Shown here piece by piece: positions 27,743 through 37,003 of a DNA stretch of 64,000 bases. The notes under the pieces are model-generated. The model saw nothing but the letters and a program-made list of their open reading frames with translations. It did no database searches and was not told the origin of the DNA. The position numbers and the translations under genes are program-made. This DNA comes from Paracoccus sp. TOH (GTDB lineage Bacteria > Pseudomonadota > Alphaproteobacteria > Rhodobacterales > Rhodobacteraceae), in contig NZ_CP098362.1 in the NCBI RefSeq assembly GCF_030388245.1, positions 248,001 through 312,000 on the forward strand, read 5' to 3'. Within the stretch, counting starts at the first letter, position 1. The number at the start of each line of letters is the position of its first letter.

Positions 27743-28645
27743 TCACCCGTCCTTGGCCAGGGGCCGAAAGCGGCGCAAGAACCTTAGAAAGATGGTCAGT
27801 TCTTCAGAACCATTGCCATGTTCCCAGACGGCGGTTATCGGCAATTTTGCCGGCATGTCGACCAACTGGCGGATGGCGATGCCTTGCCGGGGCATGTTGC
27901 CGATCGCGCTGGAATAGATCGCGACACCGGCGCCGGCGATGACAAGGCCGAAGATGCCATCGCTGTTGGTCGCCTCGAGCGATATTTCTGGCAGGAACCC
28001 GCGGGCCCGGCATTCCGCAAACACTTGGTTGCGAAAGATCATCCAGCTGTCGCCCGTCCCGAATACGAACTTCTCGGCTTTCAGGTCGCTCAGCGCCAGT
28101 TGATCGCGCTCCGCCAGGTGGTGGTTCACGGGTAGGATGGCAACGTAATCGTTCTCGTCGAAAAGCAGGCTGTTGATCGGCTGCTGGTCCGAGACCCCGT
28201 AAAGAAAGCCGATGTCGATGCGATGGTGCAAGATCGCCTCGTGTTGATGGATCGTCGGCATGAAGATCAGGTCCAGGTAGATATCGGCATGGGCCTCGTT
28301 GAAGGCGCGCAGGAAATGCGGCAAAGCGCCATTGATCGCGAAATCGGTATAGGCGATGCGCAACTCGCCCCGGACGCCGCGCGCCGCCTTGCGGGCGCGT
28401 TCGACCGCCCGGTCGATCTGCCCCGTCACATCCGCGATCTCGGCCAGAAAGACCCGGCCCGCCTCGGTCAACTCGACCCGGCGTGTCGAGCGCACCAGAA
28501 GCGGCGTACCGACATGGTCCTCCAACTGCTGGATCGTCTTGGTCAACGCAGGTTGCGCCACGCGCAGGCTTTCCGAGGCGCGGCGGAAATGCAGTTCCTG
28601 TCCAAGCGTGGCGAAGGCCCGCAGATGTCGAAGATCAAGGCTCAT
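27743..28645 (-). CDS. LysR-family regulator, divergent from the MHS transporter block
   Basis: 300-residue LysR protein: residues 3-44 (DLRHLRAFATLGQELHF onward, with VAQPALTKTIQQLE as recognition region) form the winged helix-turn-helix, then a type 2 periplasmic-binding-like effector domain. It is transcribed away from the MFS gene at 29083, and its own upstream flank carries an inverted repeat. It ends facing the deaminase gene, so its likely target is the transporter/V4R/dipeptidase block rather than the UbiD block. Confidence 0.88.
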   Translation of the reverse strand: MSLDLRHLRAFATLGQELHFRRASESLRVAQPALTKTIQQLEDHVGTPLLVRSTRRVELTEAGRVFLAEIADVTGQIDRAVERARKAARGVRGELRIAYTDFAINGALPHFLRAFNEAHADIYLDLIFMPTIHQHEAILHHRIDIGFLYGVSDQQPINSLLFDENDYVAILPVNHHLAERDQLALSDLKAEKFVFGTGDSWMIFRNQVFAECRARGFLPEISLEATNSDGIFGLVIAGAGVAIYSSAIGNMPRQGIAIRQLVDMPAKLPITAVWEHGNGSEELTIFLRFLRRFRPLAKDG

Positions 28646-29082
28646 GTGGCGCCCAAATTATTTCCTACTAGTTATCAATAATACCGGATTCGATATTTTA
28701 CAACGAAGGCACGGTCGTGGATCATCCGGGTATCGCGGGCGACAGAACCTGCGGGAAAACCAGTTCAACAGCTTCAGGGAGTGCACGAATGACAGGCGAT
28801 CGCATATCGCTGCATGTCCGGCGCAAGTTATCGGATGTTTCCGCGCCACAAGCTGAGGCAAGCTAGAGACGATCCGAAAGGGCCCCTTTCGGCCATAAAC
28901 CGCGGGCAGAACCACAACCGCTGTCTCGGGCGCGGATGCCATTTCTCGCAAAGGCAAACCGCTCCGCTCCATGGTTTGGGGCGGCAGGGCGCCGGTATGC
29001 GCATCCGCATCCGCATCCCCACCAGCCGCCACTGCCCCGCGATGCCTCTCGTCCTTGTTTCTCGAATGAAGAAAGGTCAGAC
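28646..29082. other. Divergent intergenic region, lysR / MHS transporter
   Basis: 437 bp. The first 70 bases are AT-rich and contain the 28657-28682 dyad and probable lysR promoter. The rest is GC-rich, with short open frames that lack ribosome sites or family resemblance. The transporter start at 29083 has GAAGAAAGG at good spacing. Confidence 0.5.
28657..28682. promoter_or_regulatory. Candidate LysR operator (dyad) before the lysR gene
   Basis: ATTATT-N14-AATAAT lies 12 bp upstream of the LysR start codon in an AT-rich patch. The position suits autoregulation. The arms are short and low-complexity, so the assignment is tentative. Confidence 0.35.
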
Positions 29083-30441
29083 ATGTCAGCACGACTTCAG
29101 GATCAGACATCGGCTCCGGCGCTGCGCAAGGTCATCAGCGCTGCCGCGATGGGCAATTTCGTCGAATGGTTCGACTTTGCCGTCTATGGATTCCTGGCGA
29201 CGATCATCGCCAGCCAGTTCTTTCCCAGCGAAAGCGTCAGCCTGGGGCTGCTCAAGACTTTCGGGGTCTTTGCGGTCGCATTCGCCATGCGCCCGTTGGG
29301 AGGGATCTTCTTCGGCGTCCTGGGCGACCGGCTGGGCCGCAAGGGTGTCCTGTCGCTGACGATCCTGCTGATGGCCGGGGCCACCACCCTGATCGGCCTT
29401 CTGCCGGTCCATGCAAGCTGGGGCATAGCGGCACCCATCCTGCTGACGTTTCTGCGTTGCCTGCAGGGCTTTTCGGCGGGCGGCGAATATGCCGGCTCGA
29501 TCGCATATGTGATGGAGCACGCGCCGAACGACAGGCGCGGCTGGTATGGCAGCTTCATCCCGGTATCGACCTTCCTGGCTTTTGCTTCGGCCGCGCTGCT
29601 GGTCTTTGCCCTGGAAAGCAGCCTGACGGCCGAGGCGATGACCGCCTGGGGCTGGCGCGTGCCTTTCCTGCTTGCGGCGCCCCTGGGACTGGTCGGCCTG
29701 TATCTGCGCTGGCGCATGGAGGAAACGCCCGCCTTCAAGGCGATGGCTGCCGACGACAACGTCCATGCCCATTCGCCGCTTCGCGAAACCCTGAAAAGCC
29801 AAAGCCAGTCGATGCTGCGGCTGGGAACCTTCATCTCGCTGACAGCCCTGTCATTCTACATGTTCACCACCTACTTCTCAACCTATCTGCAGGTGGAGGG
29901 CGGGTTCACGCGGCCGCGGGCCTTGCTGGTGACGATGATCGCCCTGATCTTTGCCGCGCTGTTCTGTCCGGTCGCGGGGCGCATCTCTGACAGGATCGGC
30001 CGGCGCAACACGATCCGCTTCGTCTGCGCATGGCTGTTCGTCATGGTGGTTCCGGCCTATCTGCTGGCCAGCTCCGGCGCGCTGTGGAAGGCTATCCCCG
30101 GTGTCCTGCTGCTTGCGACTGGTGCGCTGACGGCCAATGTGGTGACGGCGACGCTGCTGTCCGAGACCTTTCCCACGCGGACGCGCTATACCGCCTCGGC
30201 CTTCACCTACAATGTCTCATATACGCTTTTCGGTGGCACGGCCCCGCTGATGGCGACCTGGCTGATCGACACGACCGGCAACAACCTTGCCCCGGCCCTT
30301 TACCTGATGGTCATTGCGGTTCTGGCTGGCCTTGGCGGGCTGGCCTTGCGCGAAACCTCGCGGATCTCGCTGATGGATGACGCCGCGCTCCTGCCGGATG
30401 CGGGCCTGTCCCTTTACTCTGCCCAGCAAGCCGCAAGATGA
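29083..30441 (+). CDS. MFS transporter, metabolite:H+ symporter (ProP/KgtP/ShiA) family
   Basis: 452-residue membrane protein with twelve hydrophobic helices. AMGNFVEWFDFAVYGFLATII near the N-terminus is the signature of the MHS family, which carries betaines, shikimate, 2-oxoglutarate and similar acids. The inter-helix motif RPLGGIFFGVLGDRLGRK is the MFS loop 2-3 motif. The start at 29083 (MSARLQDQ) was chosen over the longer open frame because of its ribosome site and the family N-terminus. A strong hairpin separates it from the V4R gene. Given the downstream genes, a betaine or N-methylated amino acid is a reasonable but unproven substrate. Confidence 0.88.
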   Translation: MSARLQDQTSAPALRKVISAAAMGNFVEWFDFAVYGFLATIIASQFFPSESVSLGLLKTFGVFAVAFAMRPLGGIFFGVLGDRLGRKGVLSLTILLMAGATTLIGLLPVHASWGIAAPILLTFLRCLQGFSAGGEYAGSIAYVMEHAPNDRRGWYGSFIPVSTFLAFASAALLVFALESSLTAEAMTAWGWRVPFLLAAPLGLVGLYLRWRMEETPAFKAMAADDNVHAHSPLRETLKSQSQSMLRLGTFISLTALSFYMFTTYFSTYLQVEGGFTRPRALLVTMIALIFAALFCPVAGRISDRIGRRNTIRFVCAWLFVMVVPAYLLASSGALWKAIPGVLLLATGALTANVVTATLLSETFPTRTRYTASAFTYNVSYTLFGGTAPLMATWLIDTTGNNLAPALYLMVIAVLAGLGGLALRETSRISLMDDAALLPDAGLSLYSAQQAAR

Positions 30442-30446
30442 CCCGG

Positions 30447-30484
30447 GCGGGCTCCCTGGTCCTGCTCCAGGGAGCCCGCTTCTT
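30447..30484 (+). terminator. Strong hairpin terminator/attenuator after the MHS transporter
   Basis: GCGGGCTCCCTGG (30447-30459) pairs perfectly over 13 bp with CCAGGGAGCCCGC (30467-30479), followed by TTCTT. Only ~34 bp later the V4R-like gene begins in the same direction, so this either ends the transporter transcript or sets a lower level for the downstream pair. Confidence 0.7.
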
Positions 30485-30517
30485 CAACGCTAACCCTCTG
30501 ATCCAAGGATGAATGAC

Positions 30518-31051
30518 ATGCAGCCCGCTGTTCAGATCGACGTGGACGAAGCCAGTGGTATCTGGCGCACCGATGGCCTGCCCATGGTCTATGTTCCGCG
30601 ACATTTCATGGTGAACATGCACAAGGAAATCGAAGAAACCCTTGGACGCGATGCCTATGAGGCGATGCTGGACCGCTCTGGCGCCAAGTCCGCTTTTTAC
30701 TGGTGCAAGCGCCAGTCCGAACTGCTGGGCGCGTCCGAGCGCGATGTCTTCGCGCTTTATCTGCAGCGGCTTTCGGAACGGGGCTGGGGCCGCTTTTCCA
30801 TCGAGCAGCTGGATCTGGACCAACTGACGGCTCGGATCACGCTGCGAGAGTCGATCTATGTGCTCGAGTCGGAAGGGCAGGCCGCTGCACCCGCTTGCTA
30901 TATGTTCGAGGGTTTCCTGATCGGCGCCATGCAGTTTGCCTGTGCCATGCGCGGCATCGAGCCGCAGGAGATCACCTGCCGCGAGGTGCAATGCGCGGCC
31001 ATGGGCGCCGCCGAATGCCGCTTCGAGGTCGCCTGCATCCTGACGGACTGA
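30518..31051 (+). CDS. V4R-like (DUF5943-type) small protein
   Basis: 177-residue soluble protein. The C-terminal segment EITCREVQCAAMGAAECRFEV has the cysteine/glycine/aromatic pattern that closes V4R (4-vinyl reductase) ligand-binding domains, and the middle part (YWCKRQSELLG, FEGFLIGAMQFACAMRG) also fits. I recall a similar protein (DUF5943) next to a membrane-dipeptidase-like gene and dgcAB in Pseudomonas aeruginosa (PA5396-PA5399). Function is not established. The start at 30518 has AAGG nine bases upstream; the in-frame ATG at 30509 would be too close to it. Confidence 0.65.
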   Translation: MQPAVQIDVDEASGIWRTDGLPMVYVPRHFMVNMHKEIEETLGRDAYEAMLDRSGAKSAFYWCKRQSELLGASERDVFALYLQRLSERGWGRFSIEQLDLDQLTARITLRESIYVLESEGQAAAPACYMFEGFLIGAMQFACAMRGIEPQEITCREVQCAAMGAAECRFEVACILTD

Positions 31052-31122
31052 ACGCGCGCCTTGGGCTGCCCGGCACGCGGCGCAGCCCGGTCATCATATA
31101 TCTTATCGAAATGGAAAACATC

Positions 31123-32109
31123 ATGAAGGACAAGGCCAGCACGATCTATGAGAACGCAGTCGTTATCGACGGTCTCATCATCTCGAAATGGAGCGGCGAT
31201 CTGTTCAGGGAAATGCAGCAATCGGGCCTGACGGCCGCGAACTGCACCTGCAGCGTCTGGGAGAACTTCGGCGATACCGTCAACAATATCGTGCAATGGA
31301 ACCGCTGGTTCCGCGAATTTGGCGACCATATCGTCAAGGCGGAAAGCGCTGCGGATATTCGCCGCGCGAAGGCTTCTGGAAAGACGGCGGTCGTTCTGGG
31401 CATGCAGAACACCTCGGCTTTCGAAGACAAGATCGGTTATGTCGAGATCCTCAAGACCCTTGGGGTCGGCATCGCGCAGATGACCTACAATACCCAGAAC
31501 TGGGTCGGCAGCGGCTGCTATGAAAGCCGCGACAGCGGCTTGTCGGATTTCGGCCGCGAAGTCGTGGCCGAGATGAACCGCGTCGGAATGCTGTGCGATC
31601 TCAGCCATGTGGGGCCGAAGACGTCGCGGGATGTGATCGACACCTCGACGGTGCCCGTTGCCTATTCGCATTGCCTGCCCACGGGGCTCAAGGCGCATCC
31701 TCGCAACAAGTCGGACGAGGAACTGCGCTATATCGTCGACAAGGGCGGTTTTGTCGGCGTGACGATGTTCCCGCCCTTTCTGGCCAATGGCGTCAATTCG
31801 ACCATTGCCGACTACGTCTCTGCGATGGATTACGTCATCAATATCGTGGGCGAGGATGCTGTCGGCATCGGCACCGATTTCACCCAGGGCTATGACCAGC
31901 CGTTTTTCGACTGGATCACGCATGACAAGGGATTTGGCCGTCGGCTGACCAGCTTCGGCGAGATCGTCAACCCGGCCGGTTTCCGCGAGATCCGGGATTT
32001 TCCGAATATCGCGGACGCCATGGCCGATGCCGGCTGGACCGAGGCGCGGATCGAAAAGATCCTGGGCCTGAACTGGTTGAACCTGTTGCAGGCGGTCTGG
32101 GGAAAGTAA
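31123..32109 (+). CDS. Membrane-dipeptidase-family (peptidase M19) hydrolase
   Basis: 328-residue TIM-barrel metallohydrolase of the renal dipeptidase family. Metal-site landmarks are LCDLSHVGPKT (Asp/His), PVAYSHCLPTG (His) and VGIGTDFTQGYDQ (Asp). The N-terminal HxD pair is not obvious: the strand reads NAVVIDGLI, so one metal position may be altered. The pairing with a V4R/DUF5943-like gene resembles the Pseudomonas pair beside the dimethylglycine oxidase genes, where this hydrolase's role is still uncertain. An upstream in-frame ATG at 31111 is the alternative start; 31123 gives the family length. Confidence 0.8.
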   Translation: MKDKASTIYENAVVIDGLIISKWSGDLFREMQQSGLTAANCTCSVWENFGDTVNNIVQWNRWFREFGDHIVKAESAADIRRAKASGKTAVVLGMQNTSAFEDKIGYVEILKTLGVGIAQMTYNTQNWVGSGCYESRDSGLSDFGREVVAEMNRVGMLCDLSHVGPKTSRDVIDTSTVPVAYSHCLPTGLKAHPRNKSDEELRYIVDKGGFVGVTMFPPFLANGVNSTIADYVSAMDYVINIVGEDAVGIGTDFTQGYDQPFFDWITHDKGFGRRLTSFGEIVNPAGFREIRDFPNIADAMADAGWTEARIEKILGLNWLNLLQAVWGK

Positions 32110-32419
32110 GGCCGAAAAGCACATATACCGGATCGCGAGCCGGGGGTAAGCCCTGGCGCTGGAATGCGCATCTGGCCCACCAACAGAGGGCGCCGCCGTT
32201 GTCCGAAGCAGGAGCGGCGCGCCCGGTCAGCCACATCACCGCGACATTTCGCCCGGCCTCGCGTTCGAGGCGTCGGCTTGACGGGATGGCGGCTCGTTTC
32301 GCCGGGGTCGTGCAATGGATTGGGATCGGAGACGAGTTGCGTGCCCGGCGCGTGCAATCGCGGACGGATGCCCGGGCATTCCGCAGGCTGCCCGGGCGCG
32401 AATGTCCCGACCGGCCTCG
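32110..32419. other. Gap between convergent dipeptidase-like and racemase-like genes
   Basis: 310 bp. Open frames cross it on both strands but show no family resemblance or ribosome sites. I see no repeat, terminator with T tract or RNA. Confidence 0.4.
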
Positions 32420-33145
32420 CTATGTAAAACCCTTGTAGGCTTGCCGGAGCGCGGCTTGGTGGATCATCCCCGACAGCGTCACCAGGTCGAACACCGGAAG
32501 CGCCAGGGCCTGCTGCAGGCTGAAGGCAAAGGGTGGCAGATCGGTGCATTCCAGCACGATCGCGCGGATCGCCGGATTGCGGGCGACAAGGGCGCGTCCC
32601 GCGGCGATGACCTCGGCCTCCACCTTGTCCAGATCCATGTCGTTGCGTTCATTGCGCAGGATGACGCTGGCGAATTCCTGCGTGTCCTCCAACCCCTGGA
32701 TTTCCAGCGGTATCCCATCCGCGCCGACGCCGGCCAGATGGCGCGGTGTCAGGGCGGCGGCCGAGGCGGTCAGCACTCCGATGGGCGCCCGCGTCATTTG
32801 CCAGACCAGCGGCACCTGGATCAGCGACGACAGAAAGACGGGAATGCGCACGGACTCGGCGATTTCGCGCTGGAACAGCGCCAGGAACCCGCAGGAGCCG
32901 GTAATCGCATGGACACCTTGGCGTTCCAGCCGTTGCGCTGCCTCGATCAACCGTCCGACCATGGCCGGGCTCGGGCGGTTCAACAGTTCCGGAACGGTGA
33001 TGCCGTCGAGAATCTCGTAGGCCGTGGTGAACGGCAGGCTGGACGGGTTCTTGATATGCCCCGGCGGCTTCGGGAAATAGCTTTCCAGCGAAAGCACGCC
33101 GATGGAAATGCCGCAGATGTTGCGGCCGCCGCGTTGCAAGGTCAT
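32420..33145 (-). CDS. Aspartate/glutamate racemase-family protein
   Basis: 241-residue protein of the Asp/Glu/hydantoin racemase superfamily. The two catalytic cysteines appear in TGSCGFLALF (about residue 84) and LECTDLPPF (about residue 196), in the expected halves of the pseudosymmetric fold. Last gene of the five-gene minus-strand operon and joined to the flavoprotein gene by an ATGA overlap. With a D-amino-acid-type dehydrogenase upstream, a plausible role is converting an imported L-amino acid or related acid to the D form for oxidation. The substrate is not determinable. Confidence 0.8.
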   Translation of the reverse strand: MTLQRGGRNICGISIGVLSLESYFPKPPGHIKNPSSLPFTTAYEILDGITVPELLNRPSPAMVGRLIEAAQRLERQGVHAITGSCGFLALFQREIAESVRIPVFLSSLIQVPLVWQMTRAPIGVLTASAAALTPRHLAGVGADGIPLEIQGLEDTQEFASVILRNERNDMDLDKVEAEVIAAGRALVARNPAIRAIVLECTDLPPFAFSLQQALALPVFDLVTLSGMIHQAALRQAYKGFT

Positions 33146-34425
33146 GCCGACTTCTCCTGTGAGCCAAGGAAACGGAAGCGGTCGGCGCGGAAGGGCGCAA
33201 GATCGACCGAAGGTATTTCGCCCGCCGCGAGCTGGGCGATCAACCGGCCGGTGGGGGCACCCCCCGAGAGGCCCAGATGGCTGTGGCCGAAGGCCAGCAG
33301 GATGTCGGGACAGCCCGGCATCCGGCCGATCACCGGCAGCGAATCCGGCAGCGACGGGCGATGGCCCATCCACTCGGTTGCGTTTTCCACATTCAGCGCC
33401 GGAAAGATCTCTTGACCCAGAATCGCCAGGTTTCGGGCGCGGCGATAGTCCGGTGAGGCGCTCAGGCCCGCCAACTCGACGGTTCCCGCCAGGCGCAGGC
33501 CGCCTTCCATGGAATTGGCCACGACCATGCGGCCGGCCTCCATCAGCGTATTGTTGACACGCACCCCGGGGTCGGGGACGGTCAGGTGATAGCCCCGCTC
33601 GGTTTCCAGCGGGATGGTCAGCCCCAGAGGCCGCAGCAGCTTCGCCGACCACGCGCCGGCCGCGACAACCACCTGGGCAAAGGCCAGCGTGCCCTGCGGG
33701 GTTTCGATCTTGACGCCCCCGGGGCCGGGGTGCAACCGGGCGACATCGCACCGCAACATTTGCCCGCCCTGCCGGACCACGCGCTCTGCCAGCACCCGCA
33801 GCAGCCTTTGCGGATTGACGCTGTGACCCTGCCCGTGGATCACCACCGCCTTGCGGTAATGCGGCGAGATGTCGGGTTCCAGCTCGCGCAGCGCGCCGGC
33901 GCCCACAAGCTCGACATGCGCGCCCCGCTCGCGCCGAAGCCGCAGGCCGACCGCGTTCAGGTCGGCCTGCGCCTCGTCGCGGTAAAGCTGGATATAGACG
34001 CAGCGACGGACCAGTTCCTCGTGCCCGCTGCCGCGCAGCAGGTGTTCGTAAAGATCGACGGTCGGCGCATAGAGGCTGCGCAGAGCGTCGGCCTGCGCCG
34101 GGATTCTGCCCGGTCGTCCGGCTTGCAGAAAGCGCGCCAGCCAAGGGGCGGCCGCCGGCAGATGACGCAGCCGGATCGCCATCGGACCCAGCGGGTCCAG
34201 CAGCCAGCCGGGAACGGATTTCCACAGCCCTGGCAGGGATTCCGGCACGCAGGACCATGGCGAAAGGTTCCCGGCATTGCCATAGGAGGCCCGTTGATCG
34301 TCGGTCCCGGCCCGGTCCAGGACGGTGACCCGAAAGCCCTTTTCCTGAAGATAAAGCGCCGCGCAAATGCCAATGATACCGCCGCCGACGACGGCGATGC
34401 TTCGTTCGTCCGGTGTCATGTTCAT
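33142..34425 (-). CDS. DadA-like FAD-dependent oxidoreductase (D-amino acid dehydrogenase family)
   Basis: 427-residue flavoprotein of the DAO/DadA family. The dinucleotide-binding fingerprint IAVVGGGIIGICAALYLQEKG (residues ~9-29; landmark only) opens the protein, and the C-terminal GRMPGCPDILLAFGHSHLGLSGGAPTGRL region closes the FAD site. It would oxidatively deaminate a D-amino acid (or a secondary amine) and pass electrons to the respiratory chain. The operon (TctBAC uptake, then this enzyme, then a racemase) supports amino-acid-like substrate catabolism. A second ATG lies two codons in (34419). Confidence 0.85.
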   Translation of the reverse strand: MNMTPDERSIAVVGGGIIGICAALYLQEKGFRVTVLDRAGTDDQRASYGNAGNLSPWSCVPESLPGLWKSVPGWLLDPLGPMAIRLRHLPAAAPWLARFLQAGRPGRIPAQADALRSLYAPTVDLYEHLLRGSGHEELVRRCVYIQLYRDEAQADLNAVGLRLRRERGAHVELVGAGALRELEPDISPHYRKAVVIHGQGHSVNPQRLLRVLAERVVRQGGQMLRCDVARLHPGPGGVKIETPQGTLAFAQVVVAAGAWSAKLLRPLGLTIPLETERGYHLTVPDPGVRVNNTLMEAGRMVVANSMEGGLRLAGTVELAGLSASPDYRRARNLAILGQEIFPALNVENATEWMGHRPSLPDSLPVIGRMPGCPDILLAFGHSHLGLSGGAPTGRLIAQLAAGEIPSVDLAPFRADRFRFLGSQEKSA

Positions 34426-34498
34426 TCCGAATTGTGAGTGCTGCCGGAACCGGCCACAGGGCCCCGGGCGCGCGACAGCCGCGCGCCCGGTCGGCCGG

Positions 34499-35440
34499 TC
34501 ATTTCCGCATTTCGGCGGCCGCTTCGGCCATGATGCCGTAGGTGGCGCGCATGTCCGCCACCCATTCGTCGCCGTGGCGGAAATCGACTTTGGCGCCGAT
34601 ATTCTCGAAGGCCTTGACGACCTCAGGATCCTGCATCGCCTGTGCGCTGGCCTCGACCAGTTTGTCCACCACCTCCTGCGGCACCTCCTTGGGCGCGAAG
34701 ATGCCCGACCAGCCCTCGAAATCGCCCTTGATGCCGAAATCGGCAAAGCTGGGCACGCCGGGATATTGGTCGGACTTCTTGTTCACGACCAGCAGGCGCG
34801 CGCTGCCCGACTTCAGATGCGGATCGAAGGCGGGGGGAAACGAGACGGCAGAGTCGATGTGGCCGCCGATCAGCGAAACCATCGACTCGGCGGTGGTATT
34901 GGCGTGCACGTAGTCGACGGTATAGCCCGCTTGCCGCGCGGCGATGCTGGCAAGGATCGTCCCCGACGAGGCCGCGCCCCAGGATCCCTGCGTCAGCCGC
35001 TTGTCCTTGGCGCCCTGCATGAACTCTTCGAAACTGCCGTAGGGGCTATTCTTGGCGACCAGGATCCCCAGGGGAACCGCCGACAGTTTCACCACCGGGG
35101 TGAAGCTGTCGAAATCATAGGACACGTCGCTGAAGTTGGGCGTGACCTGCACATTGCTCAGCCCGACGTTCAACAGCGTATAGCCGTCGGGCTTGGCGTT
35201 CACGACCTCGGTCGTGCCGATAACCCCGGTGCCGCCGGCCTTGTTGACCACCGCGACGGGCACGCCCAGGATCTTCTCGACCGCATCGGCCCAGACCCGC
35301 GTGGTCAGGTCGGAATCGCCGCCCGCGCCCCAGGGCACGATCACCCGGATGGGCTTGTCGGGAAACTCGGCCGCGGCCGGCATCGCAAAGGCCGATGCGA
35401 AGGTGCCGATGGCGGCAAGAAGGGCAAGCTGTTTTTTCAC
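34499..35440 (-). CDS. tctC: Tripartite tricarboxylate-type transporter, solute-binding protein TctC
   Basis: 313-residue periplasmic-binding protein of the TTT family (Bug/TctC). A signal peptide (KKQLALLAAIGTFASAFAMPAAA) is followed by the hallmark FPDKPIRVIVPWGAGGDSD, and KPDGYTLL follows. The start is a GTG at 35440 overlapping the tctA stop (GTGA); no ATG gives a signal peptide. Unlike most TctC it is placed after tctA in the transcript. Substrate is likely an amino or dicarboxylic acid given the downstream enzymes. Confidence 0.88.
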   Translation of the reverse strand: MKKQLALLAAIGTFASAFAMPAAAEFPDKPIRVIVPWGAGGDSDLTTRVWADAVEKILGVPVAVVNKAGGTGVIGTTEVVNAKPDGYTLLNVGLSNVQVTPNFSDVSYDFDSFTPVVKLSAVPLGILVAKNSPYGSFEEFMQGAKDKRLTQGSWGAASSGTILASIAARQAGYTVDYVHANTTAESMVSLIGGHIDSAVSFPPAFDPHLKSGSARLLVVNKKSDQYPGVPSFADFGIKGDFEGWSGIFAPKEVPQEVVDKLVEASAQAMQDPEVVKAFENIGAKVDFRHGDEWVADMRATYGIMAEAAAEMRK

Positions 35441-36996
35441 TTTTGATGCTCCTGTTGGAAGAGGTGTCGACCGGCCGGAACCGGCGATTGGCTTGCCGCG
35501 AGCGCGCGGCGGCGCGTCTTGCGGTTCATGCGGATCGCCGACCAGACCGACAGTGCGGCAAGGGCGATGAACCCCCAGCCGATGGGCGAGGCCAGCAGCC
35601 GCAGATAGTCGCCGCCGGCGATGGAAACCGCCTGGTCGAGGTTCTGCTCGAAGATCGGCATCAGTATGAAGCCGATGATGAAGGCGGCGGGGTTCAACCC
35701 GACAAGGCGCATCCCGTAGCCCAACACGGTAAAGACCAGCAGGATCATAATATCGTTCAGGCTTTGGTTGGTGGTGAAGGCGCCGATGACGGCAAAGGCG
35801 AAGACGCAGGGGAAGATGAAATAGGTCTTGACCGAGGCCACCTTCATCCAGAACCGGAAGCCGAAGCGCGCGATCACCAGTAGGAACAGATCCACCATCA
35901 GGAAGCCGGCGAAGATGGCATAGATGGTGTCGGTATGTTCGTAAAAGATCGTCGGTCCGGGGGTGATGCCGTGGATCAGGAACGCGCCCATCAGCAGCGC
36001 GGTCACGTCGTCGCCGGGAATGCTGAGCGTCAGCATCGGGATCATGCTCGACCCGCAGACGGCGTTGTTCGAGGATTCCGCCGCTGCGATCCCGTGCAGC
36101 GAGCCCTTGCCGAAGGTCTCCGGCTCCTTGGATGCGCGCTTGGCCTCGCCATAGGCCAGGAAGGCGGCCGCGCTTGACCCCAGACCCGGCAGAGCGCCGA
36201 CCACGGTCCCGATGCCGGTCGATTTCAGAATCGTCCCGAAGACCGATCGGTATTCGCGGAAGCTGATCCGGTTGTCGGCGGGATTGGGCGAATGCCTCAG
36301 GACCAGTTCGTGTTGCGGGGTCTTGCGGCGGCGGACGCCCTCGATCACCTCGGGCATGACCAGGACCCCGATCAGCAGGGGAAGGAAGGTGAAGCCGCTC
36401 AGCAGCTCGGGGATGCCGAAGGTCAGCCGCGCCGCCCCCGTCAAAGCCGACATGCCGACCATCGCGAACAGCATCCCCAGGCAGCAGGACAGAAGCCCCC
36501 GGGGCACCGATTCCCCGGTCATCGAACCGACCACCGTGAAGGCAAAGACCAAAAGCCAGACCTTTTCGATCGGACCCGCCTGCAGCGACAGCAGCGAGAT
36601 CGGCGCGGCCACGAAGATCAGCACCAGCGTCGCCAGCATCTCGCCGGTGACCGAGGCGTAAAGCGCCAGGCACAACGCCTTGCCCGCTTTCCCGGCCCGC
36701 GCCAGCGCATGCCCGTCGAGCGAGGTCAGGAAGGACGCGGCCGCGCCCGGTGTATTGATCAGGATCGCCGAAATCGAGCCGCCATAGATCCCTGCCTTAT
36801 AGACCGCCAGCAGGGTCACGATGCCCACCACCGGATCGAAATAGAAGGTCAGGGGCAGCATGATCGCGATGGCCATGATCCCGGAAATGCCGGGGATGGC
36901 GCCGAAGACGATCCCGACGCAGACCCCCAGCGCAATGCCCAGCACCGGCGCGGGCGCCAGAACCGCGGTGAAACCGTTGATGATGTTGGTCAGCAT
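35437..36996 (-). CDS. tctA: Tripartite tricarboxylate-type transporter, large membrane subunit TctA
   Basis: 519-residue membrane protein with about twelve helices. Family landmarks are GIVFGAIPGISGIMAIAIMLP near residues 28-48 (landmark only), YGGSISAILINTPG, and the second repeat GALPGLGSSAAAFLAYGEAKR with AAESSNNAVCGSSMIPMLTLSIPG. Sodium-driven importer working with TctB and TctC. Separated from tctB by only 7 bp and overlapping tctC by 4 bp. Confidence 0.93.
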   Translation of the reverse strand: MLTNIINGFTAVLAPAPVLGIALGVCVGIVFGAIPGISGIMAIAIMLPLTFYFDPVVGIVTLLAVYKAGIYGGSISAILINTPGAAASFLTSLDGHALARAGKAGKALCLALYASVTGEMLATLVLIFVAAPISLLSLQAGPIEKVWLLVFAFTVVGSMTGESVPRGLLSCCLGMLFAMVGMSALTGAARLTFGIPELLSGFTFLPLLIGVLVMPEVIEGVRRRKTPQHELVLRHSPNPADNRISFREYRSVFGTILKSTGIGTVVGALPGLGSSAAAFLAYGEAKRASKEPETFGKGSLHGIAAAESSNNAVCGSSMIPMLTLSIPGDDVTALLMGAFLIHGITPGPTIFYEHTDTIYAIFAGFLMVDLFLLVIARFGFRFWMKVASVKTYFIFPCVFAFAVIGAFTTNQSLNDIMILLVFTVLGYGMRLVGLNPAAFIIGFILMPIFEQNLDQAVSIAGGDYLRLLASPIGWGFIALAALSVWSAIRMNRKTRRRALAASQSPVPAGRHLFQQEHQK

Positions 36997-37003
36997 GGCG
37001 ATC

